A stretch of 64,000 bases of DNA from Noviluteimonas caseinilytica (GCF_018406605.1 NZ_AP024545.1:62001-126000); one strand, 5' to 3'. Counted from the first letter of the stretch, positions 54,448-63,364 are shown. Notes: a model not told the origin generated them from the letters alone. Numbers and translations: made by a program.

Positions 54448-55400
54448 GCGTGCGTCTCCAGGGGAATGCCGGCGAATTCGTCGAAACCGAAGGCGAGGTT
54501 GAGGTTCTGCAGCGCCTGCGTGGCGGCGCCCTTCAGCAGGTTGTCTTCCGTGGCGACGACGACCAGGCGTCGGCCGTCCTCCGACAAGGTGAAGCCACCG
54601 ACGTCGACGTGTTGCGCGCCCGCGATGTGGCTGACCCACGGCGCTTCGTCGCCGACGCGCACGAGGGGTTCGGCGGCGTAGCGTTCGCGGTAACGCGCGA
54701 GGATGTCGTCGCGGTTGAAGGCACGCGCCAGGTGCAGGTTCGCCGTGATCGTCAGGCCGCGGAAATGCGGCGCGACGTGCGGCATGAATTCCACCGGATG
54801 GCCGAGCTGCGTGCTGGCCTCGCGCTCATGCACGTGGCCGGTCAACGCGTAGGGCATCAGGTTGTGGCGCAGCTTGTCGGGATCGTTCTTGTCCGACGGC
54901 GTGGTGCCCGCGCCGGAATACCCGGAGACACCGAAGCACTGCACCGGGCCGTCGAGCGCATCCAGCATCGGCGCGACCGCCAACTGCATGGCCGTCGCGT
55001 AGCAGCCCGGATTGCTGATGCGGCGCTGGCCCTGATAACGGGCGCGCGTGAGTTCCGGCAGGCCGTAATACCAGGCCGGATCGAAGCGATAGTCCGCGGA
55101 CAGATCGATGATGACGGGATCCAGCCCCGCCGCATCGAACGCATCCACGCACACCTTCGCCTTGCCGTTCGGCAGCGCGAGCACGACCGCATCGGCGCCG
55201 AACGCGGGCAGCGTTTCATGCGCCGGCGCGATGTAGCGCAGGTCGCCGCGATACGCAGGATGGTGGTCCGCGACCAACTGCCCTTCCAGTTCGCGCGAGG
55301 ACACGAACGCGAAGTCGAAATGCGGATGGCCCGCGACCAGCTTGATCAGTTCCGCGCCGACATGGCCGCGCGCGCCGACGAGTCCGAGCTTCGGGTTCAT
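54444..55400 (-). CDS. argC: N-acetyl-gamma-glutamyl-phosphate reductase
   Basis: A 318-residue NADP enzyme for the third step of arginine synthesis. N-terminal dinucleotide fold LGLVGARGHVGAELI, the catalytic cysteine in ISNPGCYAT near residue 130, and the histidine block EFMPHVAPHFRG. It follows the more compact ArgC type used by xanthomonads. It is flanked by overlapping genes: the GNAT gene upstream and argH downstream. Confidence 0.95.
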   Translation of the reverse strand: MNPKLGLVGARGHVGAELIKLVAGHPHFDFAFVSSRELEGQLVADHHPAYRGDLRYIAPAHETLPAFGADAVVLALPNGKAKVCVDAFDAAGLDPVIIDLSADYRFDPAWYYGLPELTRARYQGQRRISNPGCYATAMQLAVAPMLDALDGPVQCFGVSGYSGAGTTPSDKNDPDKLRHNLMPYALTGHVHEREASTQLGHPVEFMPHVAPHFRGLTITANLHLARAFNRDDILARYRERYAAEPLVRVGDEAPWVSHIAGAQHVDVGGFTLSEDGRRLVVVATEDNLLKGAATQALQNLNLAFGFDEFAGIPLETHA

Positions 55401-55999
55401 GCGTGCTTCGCCATGCGGGCCTGCAGGTTGCGCTTCACGCACGCCCATTCGGTATCGAGGATGGAGAAGTTGACCGTGTCGCGCAGCGTGCCGTCGCGAT
55501 GGCGCACGTGGTTGCGCGTGATGCCTTCTTCCTTCGCGCCCAGGCGCGCGATGGCCGCGCGCGAGGCATGGTTGAACCAGCTCGTCTGCAGGCCCACCGA
55601 CGCGCAACGCAGTACGTCGAACGCATGCCCGAGCAGCAACAGCTTGGCTTCGGTGTTCAGGCCGGTGCGCTGCACGCTCGCGGCGTACCAGGTGTAGCCG
55701 ATCTGCAGGCGCGGCGTGTTGGGTTCGATCTCGTAGTAGCGCGTGGTGCCGACGACGCGGCCGTTGGCATCGCGCACCGCGAAGGCGAGCTGCGTGCCGC
55801 CGGCCTGCTTCTCCAGCGCGCCGGCGACGAAAGCCTCCACGTCCTTCGCTTCGGGCACGTTGGTGTACCAGAGGTCATACAGGCGGCCATCCTCGACGGC
55901 GTCCTGCAGGCCGGGCACGTGCGCCATCGCCAGCGGTTCCAGGCCCACGTGCGTGCCGCGCAGGGTCGGCGGCGTGGTCCAGTCGGTGATCGCAGCCAT
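55397..55999 (-). CDS. RimJ/RimL-like GNAT acetyltransferase inside the arg operon
   Basis: A 200-residue GNAT protein with the RimJ/RimL-type layout: LRGTHVGLEPLAMAHVPGLQ at the start, strand GRVVGTTRYYEIE, and the acetyl-CoA site around TEAKLLLLGHAFDVLRC; the end is EWACVKRNLQ. It lies between the fused argA/B and argC with a one-base and a four-base overlap, so it is made in step with arginine enzymes. It may modify a protein or small amine of the pathway; a role as extra acetylglutamate synthase is possible but not supported by sequence. Confidence 0.85.
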   Translation of the reverse strand: MAAITDWTTPPTLRGTHVGLEPLAMAHVPGLQDAVEDGRLYDLWYTNVPEAKDVEAFVAGALEKQAGGTQLAFAVRDANGRVVGTTRYYEIEPNTPRLQIGYTWYAASVQRTGLNTEAKLLLLGHAFDVLRCASVGLQTSWFNHASRAAIARLGAKEEGITRNHVRHRDGTLRDTVNFSILDTEWACVKRNLQARMAKHA

Positions 56000-57351
56000 C
56001 AATCCTCCAGCGTCGCGGGGCGGTGTGCGCAATGTTCGACGCACGCGCGGATGTCATCGAACGATTCGAAGCCGTACCAGAACACCTGCCAGCGCGCCTG
56101 CTTCAACGTGCCGTCGCTTTCCGCGGCATAGAACGCATTGACCGGGTTGCCCAGGCGCGAGCGCCAGAACAGGCGCGGATTATGCTCGCGCATCACGTGC
56201 CACACCGCGCGGCCCAGGCCCTCGCCCTGCGCTTCGTCCAGCACCGCGAACTTGTCGAGGTACACGCCCGCGTCTTCCTGCGTGAGGATCACGGCGACGC
56301 GGTAGTTCTCGCTCACGTAGGCGCGATGCAGGCGCGTGCGCTCGAAGTAATCCGGCAGCAGCTTGCGGCCGAAGGCGGATTCGATGAGCTTGCGCAGCCG
56401 GCCCAGGTCGAGCTGGTCCCACGACTCCGCCGTGAGCACGCGCTCGCCGCGCCGCACCAGCGTGCCGGAACCCGTGTGCGTGAACAGTTCCTTCGCCAGT
56501 TCGCCCGGCCGCGTGATCGAGACGGACGACGACAACGGCAGCTTGTCGAGCAGCACCTTGATCTGTTCCAGCTTCACCTTCATGCCGCCGTGGATCCACG
56601 GCTGCGCGACCAGGTCGTCGTACTCGGTGGACAGGTTGATCGAATCGATCACGTTGCCGCCGTCGTCCAGCAGGCCGCCGGTGCCGGTGAGGAAGACGAT
56701 CTTGTACGGCTGCAGCACCTGCACCAGTTCGTTGGCGGCGAAGTCGGCGTTGACGTTGAGGATCTGCCCGCCCGCGGTTTCGCCCAGGCTCGCGATGACG
56801 GGGATCGAACCGGCCTGCAGGCTCGCGTTGATCGGCGCGAGGTCCACGCGCTTCACTTCGCCGACGAGGCCGTAGGTGTGGCGGTCGAGGTAATCGGCTT
56901 CGAACACGCCCGACACGATCGACGTCGCGCGCGCATCCTGCGCCTGCAGCGCTTCGACCAGCTTGAGGTTCTGCGAATGGAACACGCGGCGCACGATCGC
57001 CAGCGCTTCGGGCGACGTCACGCGCAGCCCGTTCACCGTCTGCTTCTCGATGCCGGCGGCGGTGAGTTCCTCGTCGAGCTGCGGGCCCGCGCCGTGGATG
57101 ACGATCGGCGTCAGGCCCACGTCCTGCAGGAAGGCGAGCGAGGACGTCAGCGCGTCCAGGTCGTCGCGCAGCACCGCGCCGCCCACCTTGACGACGGCGA
57201 AGCGCGCCGCGTCCAGTTGCGAGAAGCGCTTGAGGTACTGCGAGATCTCCTTCGCGCCGGCCATGCTCGAGAGCAGGCGGACGATGGTCTGGCGCGTTTG
57301 CGGATCGTGGACGTGCTTGTTGAGCGCGTGCTGGTTGAAGGCAGGATTCAT
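55999..57351 (-). CDS. argAB: Bifunctional N-acetylglutamate synthase/kinase
   Basis: A 450-residue fusion that makes and then phosphorylates N-acetylglutamate. Kinase domain (about 1-290) with VVKVGGAVLRDDLDAL, VIHGAGPQLDEEL and the lysine-containing WIHGGMKVKLEQI; GNAT domain (about 300-445) with KLLPDYFERTRLHRAYVSE and GEGLGRAVWHVM, the acetyl-CoA loop. This is the XcNAGS-K architecture known from Xanthomonas and alphaproteobacteria, closer to vertebrate NAGS than to E. coli ArgA. It is probably arginine-sensitive. One-base overlap with the GNAT gene after it. Symbol is descriptive. Confidence 0.93.
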   Translation of the reverse strand: MNPAFNQHALNKHVHDPQTRQTIVRLLSSMAGAKEISQYLKRFSQLDAARFAVVKVGGAVLRDDLDALTSSLAFLQDVGLTPIVIHGAGPQLDEELTAAGIEKQTVNGLRVTSPEALAIVRRVFHSQNLKLVEALQAQDARATSIVSGVFEADYLDRHTYGLVGEVKRVDLAPINASLQAGSIPVIASLGETAGGQILNVNADFAANELVQVLQPYKIVFLTGTGGLLDDGGNVIDSINLSTEYDDLVAQPWIHGGMKVKLEQIKVLLDKLPLSSSVSITRPGELAKELFTHTGSGTLVRRGERVLTAESWDQLDLGRLRKLIESAFGRKLLPDYFERTRLHRAYVSENYRVAVILTQEDAGVYLDKFAVLDEAQGEGLGRAVWHVMREHNPRLFWRSRLGNPVNAFYAAESDGTLKQARWQVFWYGFESFDDIRACVEHCAHRPATLED

Positions 57352-58430
57352 TGGAGGATGCGCTTGATCGATTCGGTGTAACGCTGGAGTTGTTCGAGGG
57401 CGACCCACTCGTCGGCGGTGTGCGCCTGCGCGATGTCGCCGGGGCCGTACACGAACGCGGTGAGGCCGGCCCGCGAGAACAGCGAGGCTTCGGTCCAGAA
57501 ATCCACCGCGTTGCCGATGGTGAAGCCCAGTTCGTCCGCGAGGTCGCGCGCGGCCAGGCGGCGTTCTTCTGCGATGGCGACATCGCCCGACGGCAGCGAC
57601 GGACCGCGGAAGGTTTCTTCGTAGCGATCGAGTGCGCCCGGATCGGCGAGCGTGCCGAAGGTTTCGTGCAGGTGTTCGAACGCCATCGACGGCAGCGGGC
57701 GGAAGCCGAAGCGCACTTCCGCGCTCGGCGCGATCACGTTCGCCTTGATGCCGCCTTCCAGGCGACCGATGTTGAAGCGCAGGCCGGTCAGCCCGCCGAA
57801 GCGCTGGTGCGCCTGGCCTTCGACGAAATCCAGCGCGCGCGTGCCCCAGCGCATCGCCTGGTGCAATGCGCTGGCCTGCAGCGCCGTCGGCCCCGACGCG
57901 TGCCCCGCCTGCCCCTTGAAGCGCATCAGCACCGAACTGATGCCGCGATGCGCGAGGACCGCTTCGCACAGCGTGGGCTCGGCGATGATCGCTTCGGTGA
58001 AGCCGTGGTCGCTGGCGAGGAACGCATCGATGCAACGGGCATCGTTGGCTTCTTCGTCGCTGCTGAAGAGGAAGGCGGCGTCGCCGGTCGTCAGGTTCGC
58101 GGCCGTCACCAAGCCCGCCGCGGCACCCTTGATGTCGCAGGCGCCAAGGCCGATCGCGCGGTCGGCGGTGACGCGCAGCGCGTGCGGATCCGCGCTCCAC
58201 GCCGGCGACGACGGCACGGTGTCGAGGTGCACGTTGAACACGCGCGTCGGCGCACCGCGCACGGCGAGCAGCGACACCGCGCCTTCGCCGTGGTCGGTGA
58301 CCGTGCAGCGGAAGCCCGGCAACTGCGCGCGCAGGTAATCGAAGATCCCGCCCGTGCCGATGTGGCGCGGCGGGTTGCGCGTGTCGAAGGAAACGAGCGC
58401 GTCGAGGTGGCGGAGGACGTCCTGGAGCAT
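57348..58430 (-). CDS. argE': N-acetyl-L-citrulline deacetylase (ArgE')
   Basis: A 360-residue M20 metallopeptidase-fold deacetylase. Metal-binding residues are visible in FNVHLDTVPSS (His and the conserved Asp), GACDIKGA, SSDEEAND and the glutamate of IIAEPT. In organisms with N-acetylornithine carbamoyltransferase this enzyme removes acetate from acetylcitrulline before ArgG, instead of from acetylornithine. The neighbouring argF' makes that the likely substrate. ATGA overlap with the next gene. Confidence 0.92.
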   Translation of the reverse strand: MLQDVLRHLDALVSFDTRNPPRHIGTGGIFDYLRAQLPGFRCTVTDHGEGAVSLLAVRGAPTRVFNVHLDTVPSSPAWSADPHALRVTADRAIGLGACDIKGAAAGLVTAANLTTGDAAFLFSSDEEANDARCIDAFLASDHGFTEAIIAEPTLCEAVLAHRGISSVLMRFKGQAGHASGPTALQASALHQAMRWGTRALDFVEGQAHQRFGGLTGLRFNIGRLEGGIKANVIAPSAEVRFGFRPLPSMAFEHLHETFGTLADPGALDRYEETFRGPSLPSGDVAIAEERRLAARDLADELGFTIGNAVDFWTEASLFSRAGLTAFVYGPGDIAQAHTADEWVALEQLQRYTESIKRILQ

Positions 58431-58431
58431 G

Positions 58432-59664
58432 TCAGCCGTTCCGCCCCGGTCCCCGGCCCCCGGTCCCTTGTCCCTCGTTGACCTGCGCCCACAACGTGCT
58501 GCTCATGCCGAACAGGCGGATGAAGCCTTCGGCTTCCTCCACGCCCCAGTCGGCCGACTGCGCGTACGTGGCGCGCTTTGCGTTGAGCAGGTGCGGCGAA
58601 CGCAACGCGACCGCATCCACGCGACCGCCGCGCGTTTCGAGCACGACTTCGCCGTTGACCATGCGCTGGCTCGACACGAGGAAGGCTTCGAGGTCGGTCT
58701 TCAGCGGGTCGTGGTAGAAGCCTTCGTACACCAGCTCCACCCACTTGCGCGCGACGTCGGGCTTGAAGCGGTTCTGCTGCTTCGTGAGCACGGCTTCCTC
58801 CAGCGCGCGGTGCGCGGCGAGCAGCGCGGCCAGGCCCGGAGCTTCGTACACGATGCGGCCCTTCAGGCCGATCGTCGTGTCGCCGGTGTACATGCCGCGG
58901 CCCACGCCGTAGGCGGCGAACAGGCCGTTGAGCTTCGCGAGCAGCTGCGCGCCCGGCATCGCGATGCCGTCGAGCGCGACCGCTTCGCCTTCGACGAAGC
59001 GCAGCGTCACGCGCAGCGGTTCGCTCGGCCACTGGTCGCGCGGCGCGCACCAGCCGCGCGCGCCTTCGCCCGGGATGTCCCAGGTGTCGATCTCGCCGCC
59101 GGACATCGTCAGGCCCAGCAGGTTTTCGTTGATCGTGTAGGCCTTCTGCTTGGCGCGCACGCCGAAGCCGCGTTCTTCCAGGTACGCCTGCTCGTACGCG
59201 CGCGTCTGCGTGTGTTCCTTCTGGATTTCGCGGATCGGCGCGACGATCTGGTAATCGCCGCTCGCCTTCACCGCCAGGTCGAAGCGCACCTGGTCGTTGC
59301 CCATGCCGGTGCAGCCATGCGCGATGGCGCGCGTGCCGAGCGCCTGCGCGCGCGCGAGCGATGCATCGACGATGAGGTAGCGATCGGACACCAGCAACGG
59401 GTACTGGCCCTGGTAGCCCTCGCCCGCCATGACGAACGGCTTGACGAAACCGTCCCAGATCGCCGGGCCGCCATCGATGGTGACGTGCGATGCCACGCCG
59501 AGCTCGGCGGCGCGCGCTTCGATCGTCGCGCGTTCTTCCGCATCGACGCCGCCGGTGTCGGCGAACACGGTGTGCACGTTCCAGCCCCGCTCCTGCAGGT
59601 AGGGAACGCAGAAGGAAGTGTCGAGGCCGCCGGAGAAGGCCAGCACGATGTCTTTGTTTGCCAT
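58432..59664 (-). CDS. argG: Argininosuccinate synthase
   Basis: A 410-residue enzyme that joins citrulline and aspartate using ATP. The N-terminal PP-loop is IVLAFSGGLDTSF, and the aspartate/citrulline sites are in HGCTGMGNDQVRFDLA and YTINENLLG. The N-terminus used here (MANKDIVLAFSGG) matches the family and has a GGAAC before it. An upstream ATG at 59695-59697, sharing a base with the argF' stop, would add 11 residues and would be translationally coupled; both are plausible. The stop is one base before the argE' ATG. Confidence 0.94.
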   Translation of the reverse strand: MANKDIVLAFSGGLDTSFCVPYLQERGWNVHTVFADTGGVDAEERATIEARAAELGVASHVTIDGGPAIWDGFVKPFVMAGEGYQGQYPLLVSDRYLIVDASLARAQALGTRAIAHGCTGMGNDQVRFDLAVKASGDYQIVAPIREIQKEHTQTRAYEQAYLEERGFGVRAKQKAYTINENLLGLTMSGGEIDTWDIPGEGARGWCAPRDQWPSEPLRVTLRFVEGEAVALDGIAMPGAQLLAKLNGLFAAYGVGRGMYTGDTTIGLKGRIVYEAPGLAALLAAHRALEEAVLTKQQNRFKPDVARKWVELVYEGFYHDPLKTDLEAFLVSSQRMVNGEVVLETRGGRVDAVALRSPHLLNAKRATYAQSADWGVEEAEGFIRLFGMSSTLWAQVNEGQGTGGRGPGRNG

Positions 59665-59696
59665 GGGGGACGTTCCGTTCGATTCGATGGTGGACA

Positions 59697-60737
59697 TCAG
59701 CGACGCTGGCCGGCCAGCGTGGCCATCACGGCCTTCTGCACGTGCAGGCGGTTCTCGGCTTCGTCGATGGCGATGCAGCGCGGCGAATCCATCACGCCGT
59801 CCGTGGCCTTCACGTTGCGGCGCAGCGGCAGGCAGTGCGAGAACACGCCGTCGTTGGTGAGCGCCATCTTGGCTTCGTCGACGATGAAGTGCTTGTTGGT
59901 ATCGCGGATGGGCTTCTCCGGCGCCCAGTTGCCGAAGTACGGCAGCGCGCCCCAGCTCTTCGCGTACACGATGTCGGCGCCGGCGTAGGCGCTTTCGATG
60001 TCGTGGCTGACCTGCAGCGAGCCGCCGCTTTCCTGCACGTTCTGCGCGGCCCAGGCCATGTAGCGCGCGTCCAGCACGTATTCGGGCGTGGGGCACAGCA
60101 GCGTCACGTCCATGCCCATGCGCGTGGCGATGGTGAGCGCAGAGTTCGCCACCGCCGTGTTGAGCGGCTTGGGATGGTAGGTCCACGTCAGCACGTACTT
60201 CTTGCCGCGCAGGTCGGTGGTGCCGAAGTGTTCCTGCAGCGCGAGGATGTGCGCGAGCTCCTGGCACGGATGCGTGATCGTTTCCATGTTGATCACCGGC
60301 ACCGACGAATATTTCGCAAAGCCCTTCAGCACGCGGTCCTCGCGATCGGCCGACCAGTCCACGAACTTCGGGAAGGCGCGCACGCCGATCAGGTCCACGT
60401 AGCGCGACAGCACGCGCGCGACTTCGGCGATGTGCTCTTCCGTCTCGCCGTCCATCACCGTGCCCAGGTCGAACTCGATCGGCCACGCATCCTTGCCCGG
60501 CTGCAGCACGACCGCATGGCCGCCCATCTGGAACGCGCCGATCTCGAAGCTGGTGCGCGTGCGCAGCGAACTGTTGAAGAACACCAACGCGATCGACTTG
60601 CCCTCCAGCGCGCGCGGCTTGCCCGGCGCGCCGAACGGCTGGCGCTTGAACTCGGCGGCCTGCGCGAGCACGGCATCGAGCTGGTCGCGCGACCAGTCCT
60701 GGGTGTTGAGGAAATGTTGGAGCGGCACCTGCTTCAT
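59697..60737 (-). CDS. argF': N-acetylornithine carbamoyltransferase
   Basis: A 346-residue carbamoyltransferase specific for N-acetylornithine. Carbamoyl-phosphate site NSSLRTRTSFE, the HPCQELAHI loop, and the family-specific LTWTYHPKPLNTAVANSAL and FSHCLPLRRNVKATD, in which the last lysine is carboxylated in the characterised Xanthomonas enzyme. It is the first gene of the arg operon, with a 5' region carrying a terminator hairpin and a small leader frame (60836-60940). It joins with argE' and the NAGS-K fusion as the hallmark of the xanthomonad arginine route. Confidence 0.94.
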   Translation of the reverse strand: MKQVPLQHFLNTQDWSRDQLDAVLAQAAEFKRQPFGAPGKPRALEGKSIALVFFNSSLRTRTSFEIGAFQMGGHAVVLQPGKDAWPIEFDLGTVMDGETEEHIAEVARVLSRYVDLIGVRAFPKFVDWSADREDRVLKGFAKYSSVPVINMETITHPCQELAHILALQEHFGTTDLRGKKYVLTWTYHPKPLNTAVANSALTIATRMGMDVTLLCPTPEYVLDARYMAWAAQNVQESGGSLQVSHDIESAYAGADIVYAKSWGALPYFGNWAPEKPIRDTNKHFIVDEAKMALTNDGVFSHCLPLRRNVKATDGVMDSPRCIAIDEAENRLHVQKAVMATLAGQRR

Positions 60738-60782
60738 GGGTCGTTCTTCGATGAGGGATGGATTTCGCCGGGGCTGGAACGC

Positions 60783-60808
60783 AAAAACCCGGCACGGAGG
60801 CCGGGTTT
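60783..60808 (-). terminator. Leader terminator upstream of argF' (attenuator candidate)
   Basis: On the minus strand AAACCCGGC (60808-60800) pairs perfectly with GCCGGGTTT (60793-60785) across a 6-base loop, followed by a T5 run and then GCG. It lies 46 bases before the argF' start, inside the transcript leader, where a terminator would normally be harmful. This placement indicates regulated premature termination. Confidence 0.85.
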
Positions 60809-60835
60809 CTCGCAAGCAAGCATGACGCCTGGCTG

Positions 60836-60940
60836 CTACCCAGCGAACTTGTGGGCCTGCAGTCGGCGCGCGCGCGAAGTCATCCCGGCCGCCATGTAGG
60901 CGGAGGTGAGGACGTCGGCGTCGGCGCGGAGGTGCGTCAT
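60836..60940 (-). CDS. Putative arginine leader peptide upstream of argF'
   Basis: A 34-codon frame ending 28 bases before the terminator hairpin. It contains Thr-Ser-Arg-Ala-Arg-Arg (codons 21-26) encoded ACT TCG CGC GCG CGC CGA; CGA is expected to be rare in such a GC-rich genome. The last codons and stop (GCT GGG TAG) hold GCTGGGT, which can pair with ACCCGGC of the terminator's left arm (6 Watson-Crick pairs plus one G-U). Ribosome stalling at the Arg codons would leave it free; a ribosome reaching the stop would mask it. No good Shine-Dalgarno precedes the ATG. A four-codon frame (MRAP) ends on the ATG (ATGA). Confidence 0.55.
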   Translation of the reverse strand: MTHLRADADVLTSAYMAAGMTSRARRLQAHKFAG

Positions 60941-60986
60941 GGGGCGCGCATGGTCGCACCAAGGGTGCGGCGATGCAACGAAAGCG

Positions 60987-61454
60987 TCAGGGCGTGCTGG
61001 CGCGCGGCGGGATGTAGGGCACCACCGAAACGCGGACCCGCAGGCGGTTGCCCGGGTCGAACGGCAGGCGCGAGCGGTACTTGGTGCCGCGGTACACGTA
61101 GTCCACGTCGTAGGCGATGGGCCGGCGGAATTCGCGCACGACGGGGACCATCTCGCACTCGCCCTGGGCCGGCGCCGGCGCGGGCTTGCCGCCGAAGGCC
61201 CCGCGCACGGCGCCGACCACCTTCGCCACGCCGGTGCCCGCGGGCTCGGCGTCGCCGTGGCAGCGCGGTTCCATGCGGGTGGCGCGCAACACCTGGTAGA
61301 TCGGCTGCACGCGCATCACCTGGGCGAAGTCGAGGCGGACGTTCTCGTTCTGGAGCACCGTGGTGCCGCTGTCCTGGGCCCGTGCGACCACGGGCATGGC
61401 GCCCGCGAAGGCGGACAGGATCAGGGCGATGACGGGGGCTGCGAGGGTGCGCAC
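60987..61454 (-). CDS. Exported protein with glycine-zipper-family C-terminal domain
   Basis: A 155-residue exported protein with signal peptide ending PVVARA. The mature part has NVRLDFAQVMRVQPIYQVLR, two cysteines, and a C-terminal beta domain IAYDVDYVYRGTKYRSRLPF followed by DPGNRLRVRVSV. I associate this tail with the glycine-zipper 2TM outer-membrane family (SlyB-like), but the glycine zipper is weak here. The start is a GTG at 61452-61454, as no in-frame ATG gives a signal peptide. It precedes the arg leader on the same strand and is divergent from cysS. Confidence 0.72.
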   Translation of the reverse strand: MRTLAAPVIALILSAFAGAMPVVARAQDSGTTVLQNENVRLDFAQVMRVQPIYQVLRATRMEPRCHGDAEPAGTGVAKVVGAVRGAFGGKPAPAPAQGECEMVPVVREFRRPIAYDVDYVYRGTKYRSRLPFDPGNRLRVRVSVVPYIPPRASTP

Positions 61455-61544
61455 GCATTCAGTGTAAGCGCCGCACCGGGCCTTCGGCCTGAATCGGCCC
61501 TGTCGTGACCGGTAGAATGCCCCGGTCACCCCCTGTACGACGCC

Positions 61545-62909
61545 ATGAACCTGCGCCTGTTCAACACCCTCACGCGCCGGGTCGAGCCCTTCGCGCCGCT
61601 CGATCCGTCCGCCCCGACGATGTACCTGTGCGGGCCGACGGTCTACAACTACGTGCACATCGGCAACGCGCGCGGGCCCGTGGTGTTCGACGTGCTGGCC
61701 GCCCTGCTCCGCCGCCGCTTCGGCGGCCTGCGCTACGCGCGCAACATCACGGACGTCGACGACAAGATCAACAACGCCGCGCGCGAAGCGGGCGTGCCGA
61801 TCGGCCAGATCACCGACCGCTTCACCGCCGCTTACCGCGAGGAGATGGCGGCCCTCGGCGTGGTCCCGCAGGAACTGCAGCCGAAGGCGACCGACCACAT
61901 CCCGCAGATCGTCGCGATGATCGAGCGCCTCATCGAAAGCGGGCATGCGTACGCGGCGGAAGGCCACGTGCTGTTCTCCGTCGGAAGTTTTTCCGAATAC
62001 GGCAAGCTCTCGCGCCGCGATCCCGACGACATGCTCGCCGGCGCGCGCGTCGAAGTGGCGCCGTACAAGCGCGATCCCGGCGACTTCGTGTTGTGGAAGC
62101 CCTCGACGGACGACCTCCCCGGCTGGGATTCGCCGTGGGGCCGCGGCCGTCCCGGCTGGCACATCGAGTGCTCCGCGATGGCCGAAGCGCACCTCGGCGA
62201 CACCATCGACATCCACGCCGGCGGCATCGACCTGCAGTTCCCGCACCACGAGAACGAAGTGGCGCAGAGCGAATGCGCGCACGGCGGAAAACCGTTCGCG
62301 CGCTTCTGGCTGCACAACGGGATGCTGGTGTTCGGTGGCGCGAAGATGTCCAAGTCGGTGGGCAACGTCGAGCGCATCCACGACCTGCTCGCGAAGCACC
62401 CGGCCGAAGCGCTGCGCCTGGCGTTGCTGTCGGCGCACTACCGCCAGCCGCTCGACTGGACGCCGGCGCTGATCGAACAATCCGTGCGCACGCTCGATCG
62501 CCTGTACGGCACGTTGCGCGACCTCGCGGACGTGGACGCCGCGCCCGCGATCCCCGCGACGATCGAAGACGCGCTCGACGACGACCTCAACACGCCGCAG
62601 GCGCTCGCCGAACTCGCCCGCATCGCCGGTGACGCACGCAAGGCCGAAGGGCCCGCGCGCCGCGAAGCGAAGGCCGCAGTGCTCGGGGCCGGGCTCGCGC
62701 TGGGCCTGCTGCAACAGGCGCCCGAAGCCTGGTTCGCACGCGGTGCGTCCGAAGACGACGACACCCGCATCCAGGCCCTGATCGACGAACGCATCGCCGC
62801 CAAGGCCGCGCGCGATTTCGCCCGCGCCGACGCCATCCGCCAACAGCTGGCCGACGAAGGCGTTCTCCTGGAAGACACGCCCCAGGGCGTACGCTGGAAG
62901 CGTGCATGA
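61545..62909 (+). CDS. cysS: Cysteinyl-tRNA synthetase
   Basis: A 454-residue class Ia synthetase. The HIGH motif is NYVHIGNARG with the zinc cysteine just before it (YLCGPTVYN); other zinc ligands are in WHIECSAM and FPHHENE; the KMSKS motif is GAKMSKSVGN. The C-terminal helical domain is complete, ending with the small anticodon-binding tail (residues about 405-454). A TAGAAT minus-10-like hexamer at 61513-61518 precedes the gene. The stop overlaps the sufE start by 4 bases. Confidence 0.96.
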   Translation: MNLRLFNTLTRRVEPFAPLDPSAPTMYLCGPTVYNYVHIGNARGPVVFDVLAALLRRRFGGLRYARNITDVDDKINNAAREAGVPIGQITDRFTAAYREEMAALGVVPQELQPKATDHIPQIVAMIERLIESGHAYAAEGHVLFSVGSFSEYGKLSRRDPDDMLAGARVEVAPYKRDPGDFVLWKPSTDDLPGWDSPWGRGRPGWHIECSAMAEAHLGDTIDIHAGGIDLQFPHHENEVAQSECAHGGKPFARFWLHNGMLVFGGAKMSKSVGNVERIHDLLAKHPAEALRLALLSAHYRQPLDWTPALIEQSVRTLDRLYGTLRDLADVDAAPAIPATIEDALDDDLNTPQALAELARIAGDARKAEGPARREAKAAVLGAGLALGLLQQAPEAWFARGASEDDDTRIQALIDERIAAKAARDFARADAIRQQLADEGVLLEDTPQGVRWKRA

Positions 62910-63364
62910 ACCAGGTGGCTGGAATGAGCGACGCGTTGTTCCCGCTGGAGCCCAGCGCCGCGCAGGCGCAGGCCGCGATCGCCGAGGAGTTCGCGTTCTT
63001 CGGTGACTGGTCGGAGCGTTACCAGTACCTGATCGACCTCGGCCGCAAGCTGCCCGCGTTCCCCGATGCGCTGAAGACCGAAGACCATCGCCTGCACGGG
63101 TGCCAGTCGATGGTGTGGATCGTCGGCGAAGGCGACCGCGCGCGCCTGGATTTCCGCGCGATCAGCGACTCGGCGATCGTGTCGGGCCTGGCGTTCCTCG
63201 CGTTGCGCGTCTACTCGGGGCGTTCGGCGGACGAGATCCTCGCCACGGAACCTGCGTACATCGAAGAGATCGGCCTGTCGAAGCACCTGTCGCCCACGCG
63301 CAGCAACGGCCACGCCGCGCTGCTGGGCTTCATCCGCGACCGCGCACGGGCGATCGCCGCGTGA
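62906..63364 (+). CDS. sufE: Cysteine desulfuration protein SufE
   Basis: A 152-residue sulfur acceptor that takes persulfide from the cysteine desulfurase SufS for iron-sulfur cluster assembly. The active cysteine is C66 in HRLHGCQSMVW, and SGLAFLALRVYSG is the conserved helix. Two starts are possible: 62906, overlapping the cysS stop (ATGA), and 62924 with AGGTGG five bases ahead; I list the first. No other suf gene is nearby, so it works with a desulfurase encoded elsewhere. Confidence 0.9.
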   Translation: MNQVAGMSDALFPLEPSAAQAQAAIAEEFAFFGDWSERYQYLIDLGRKLPAFPDALKTEDHRLHGCQSMVWIVGEGDRARLDFRAISDSAIVSGLAFLALRVYSGRSADEILATEPAYIEEIGLSKHLSPTRSNGHAALLGFIRDRARAIAA

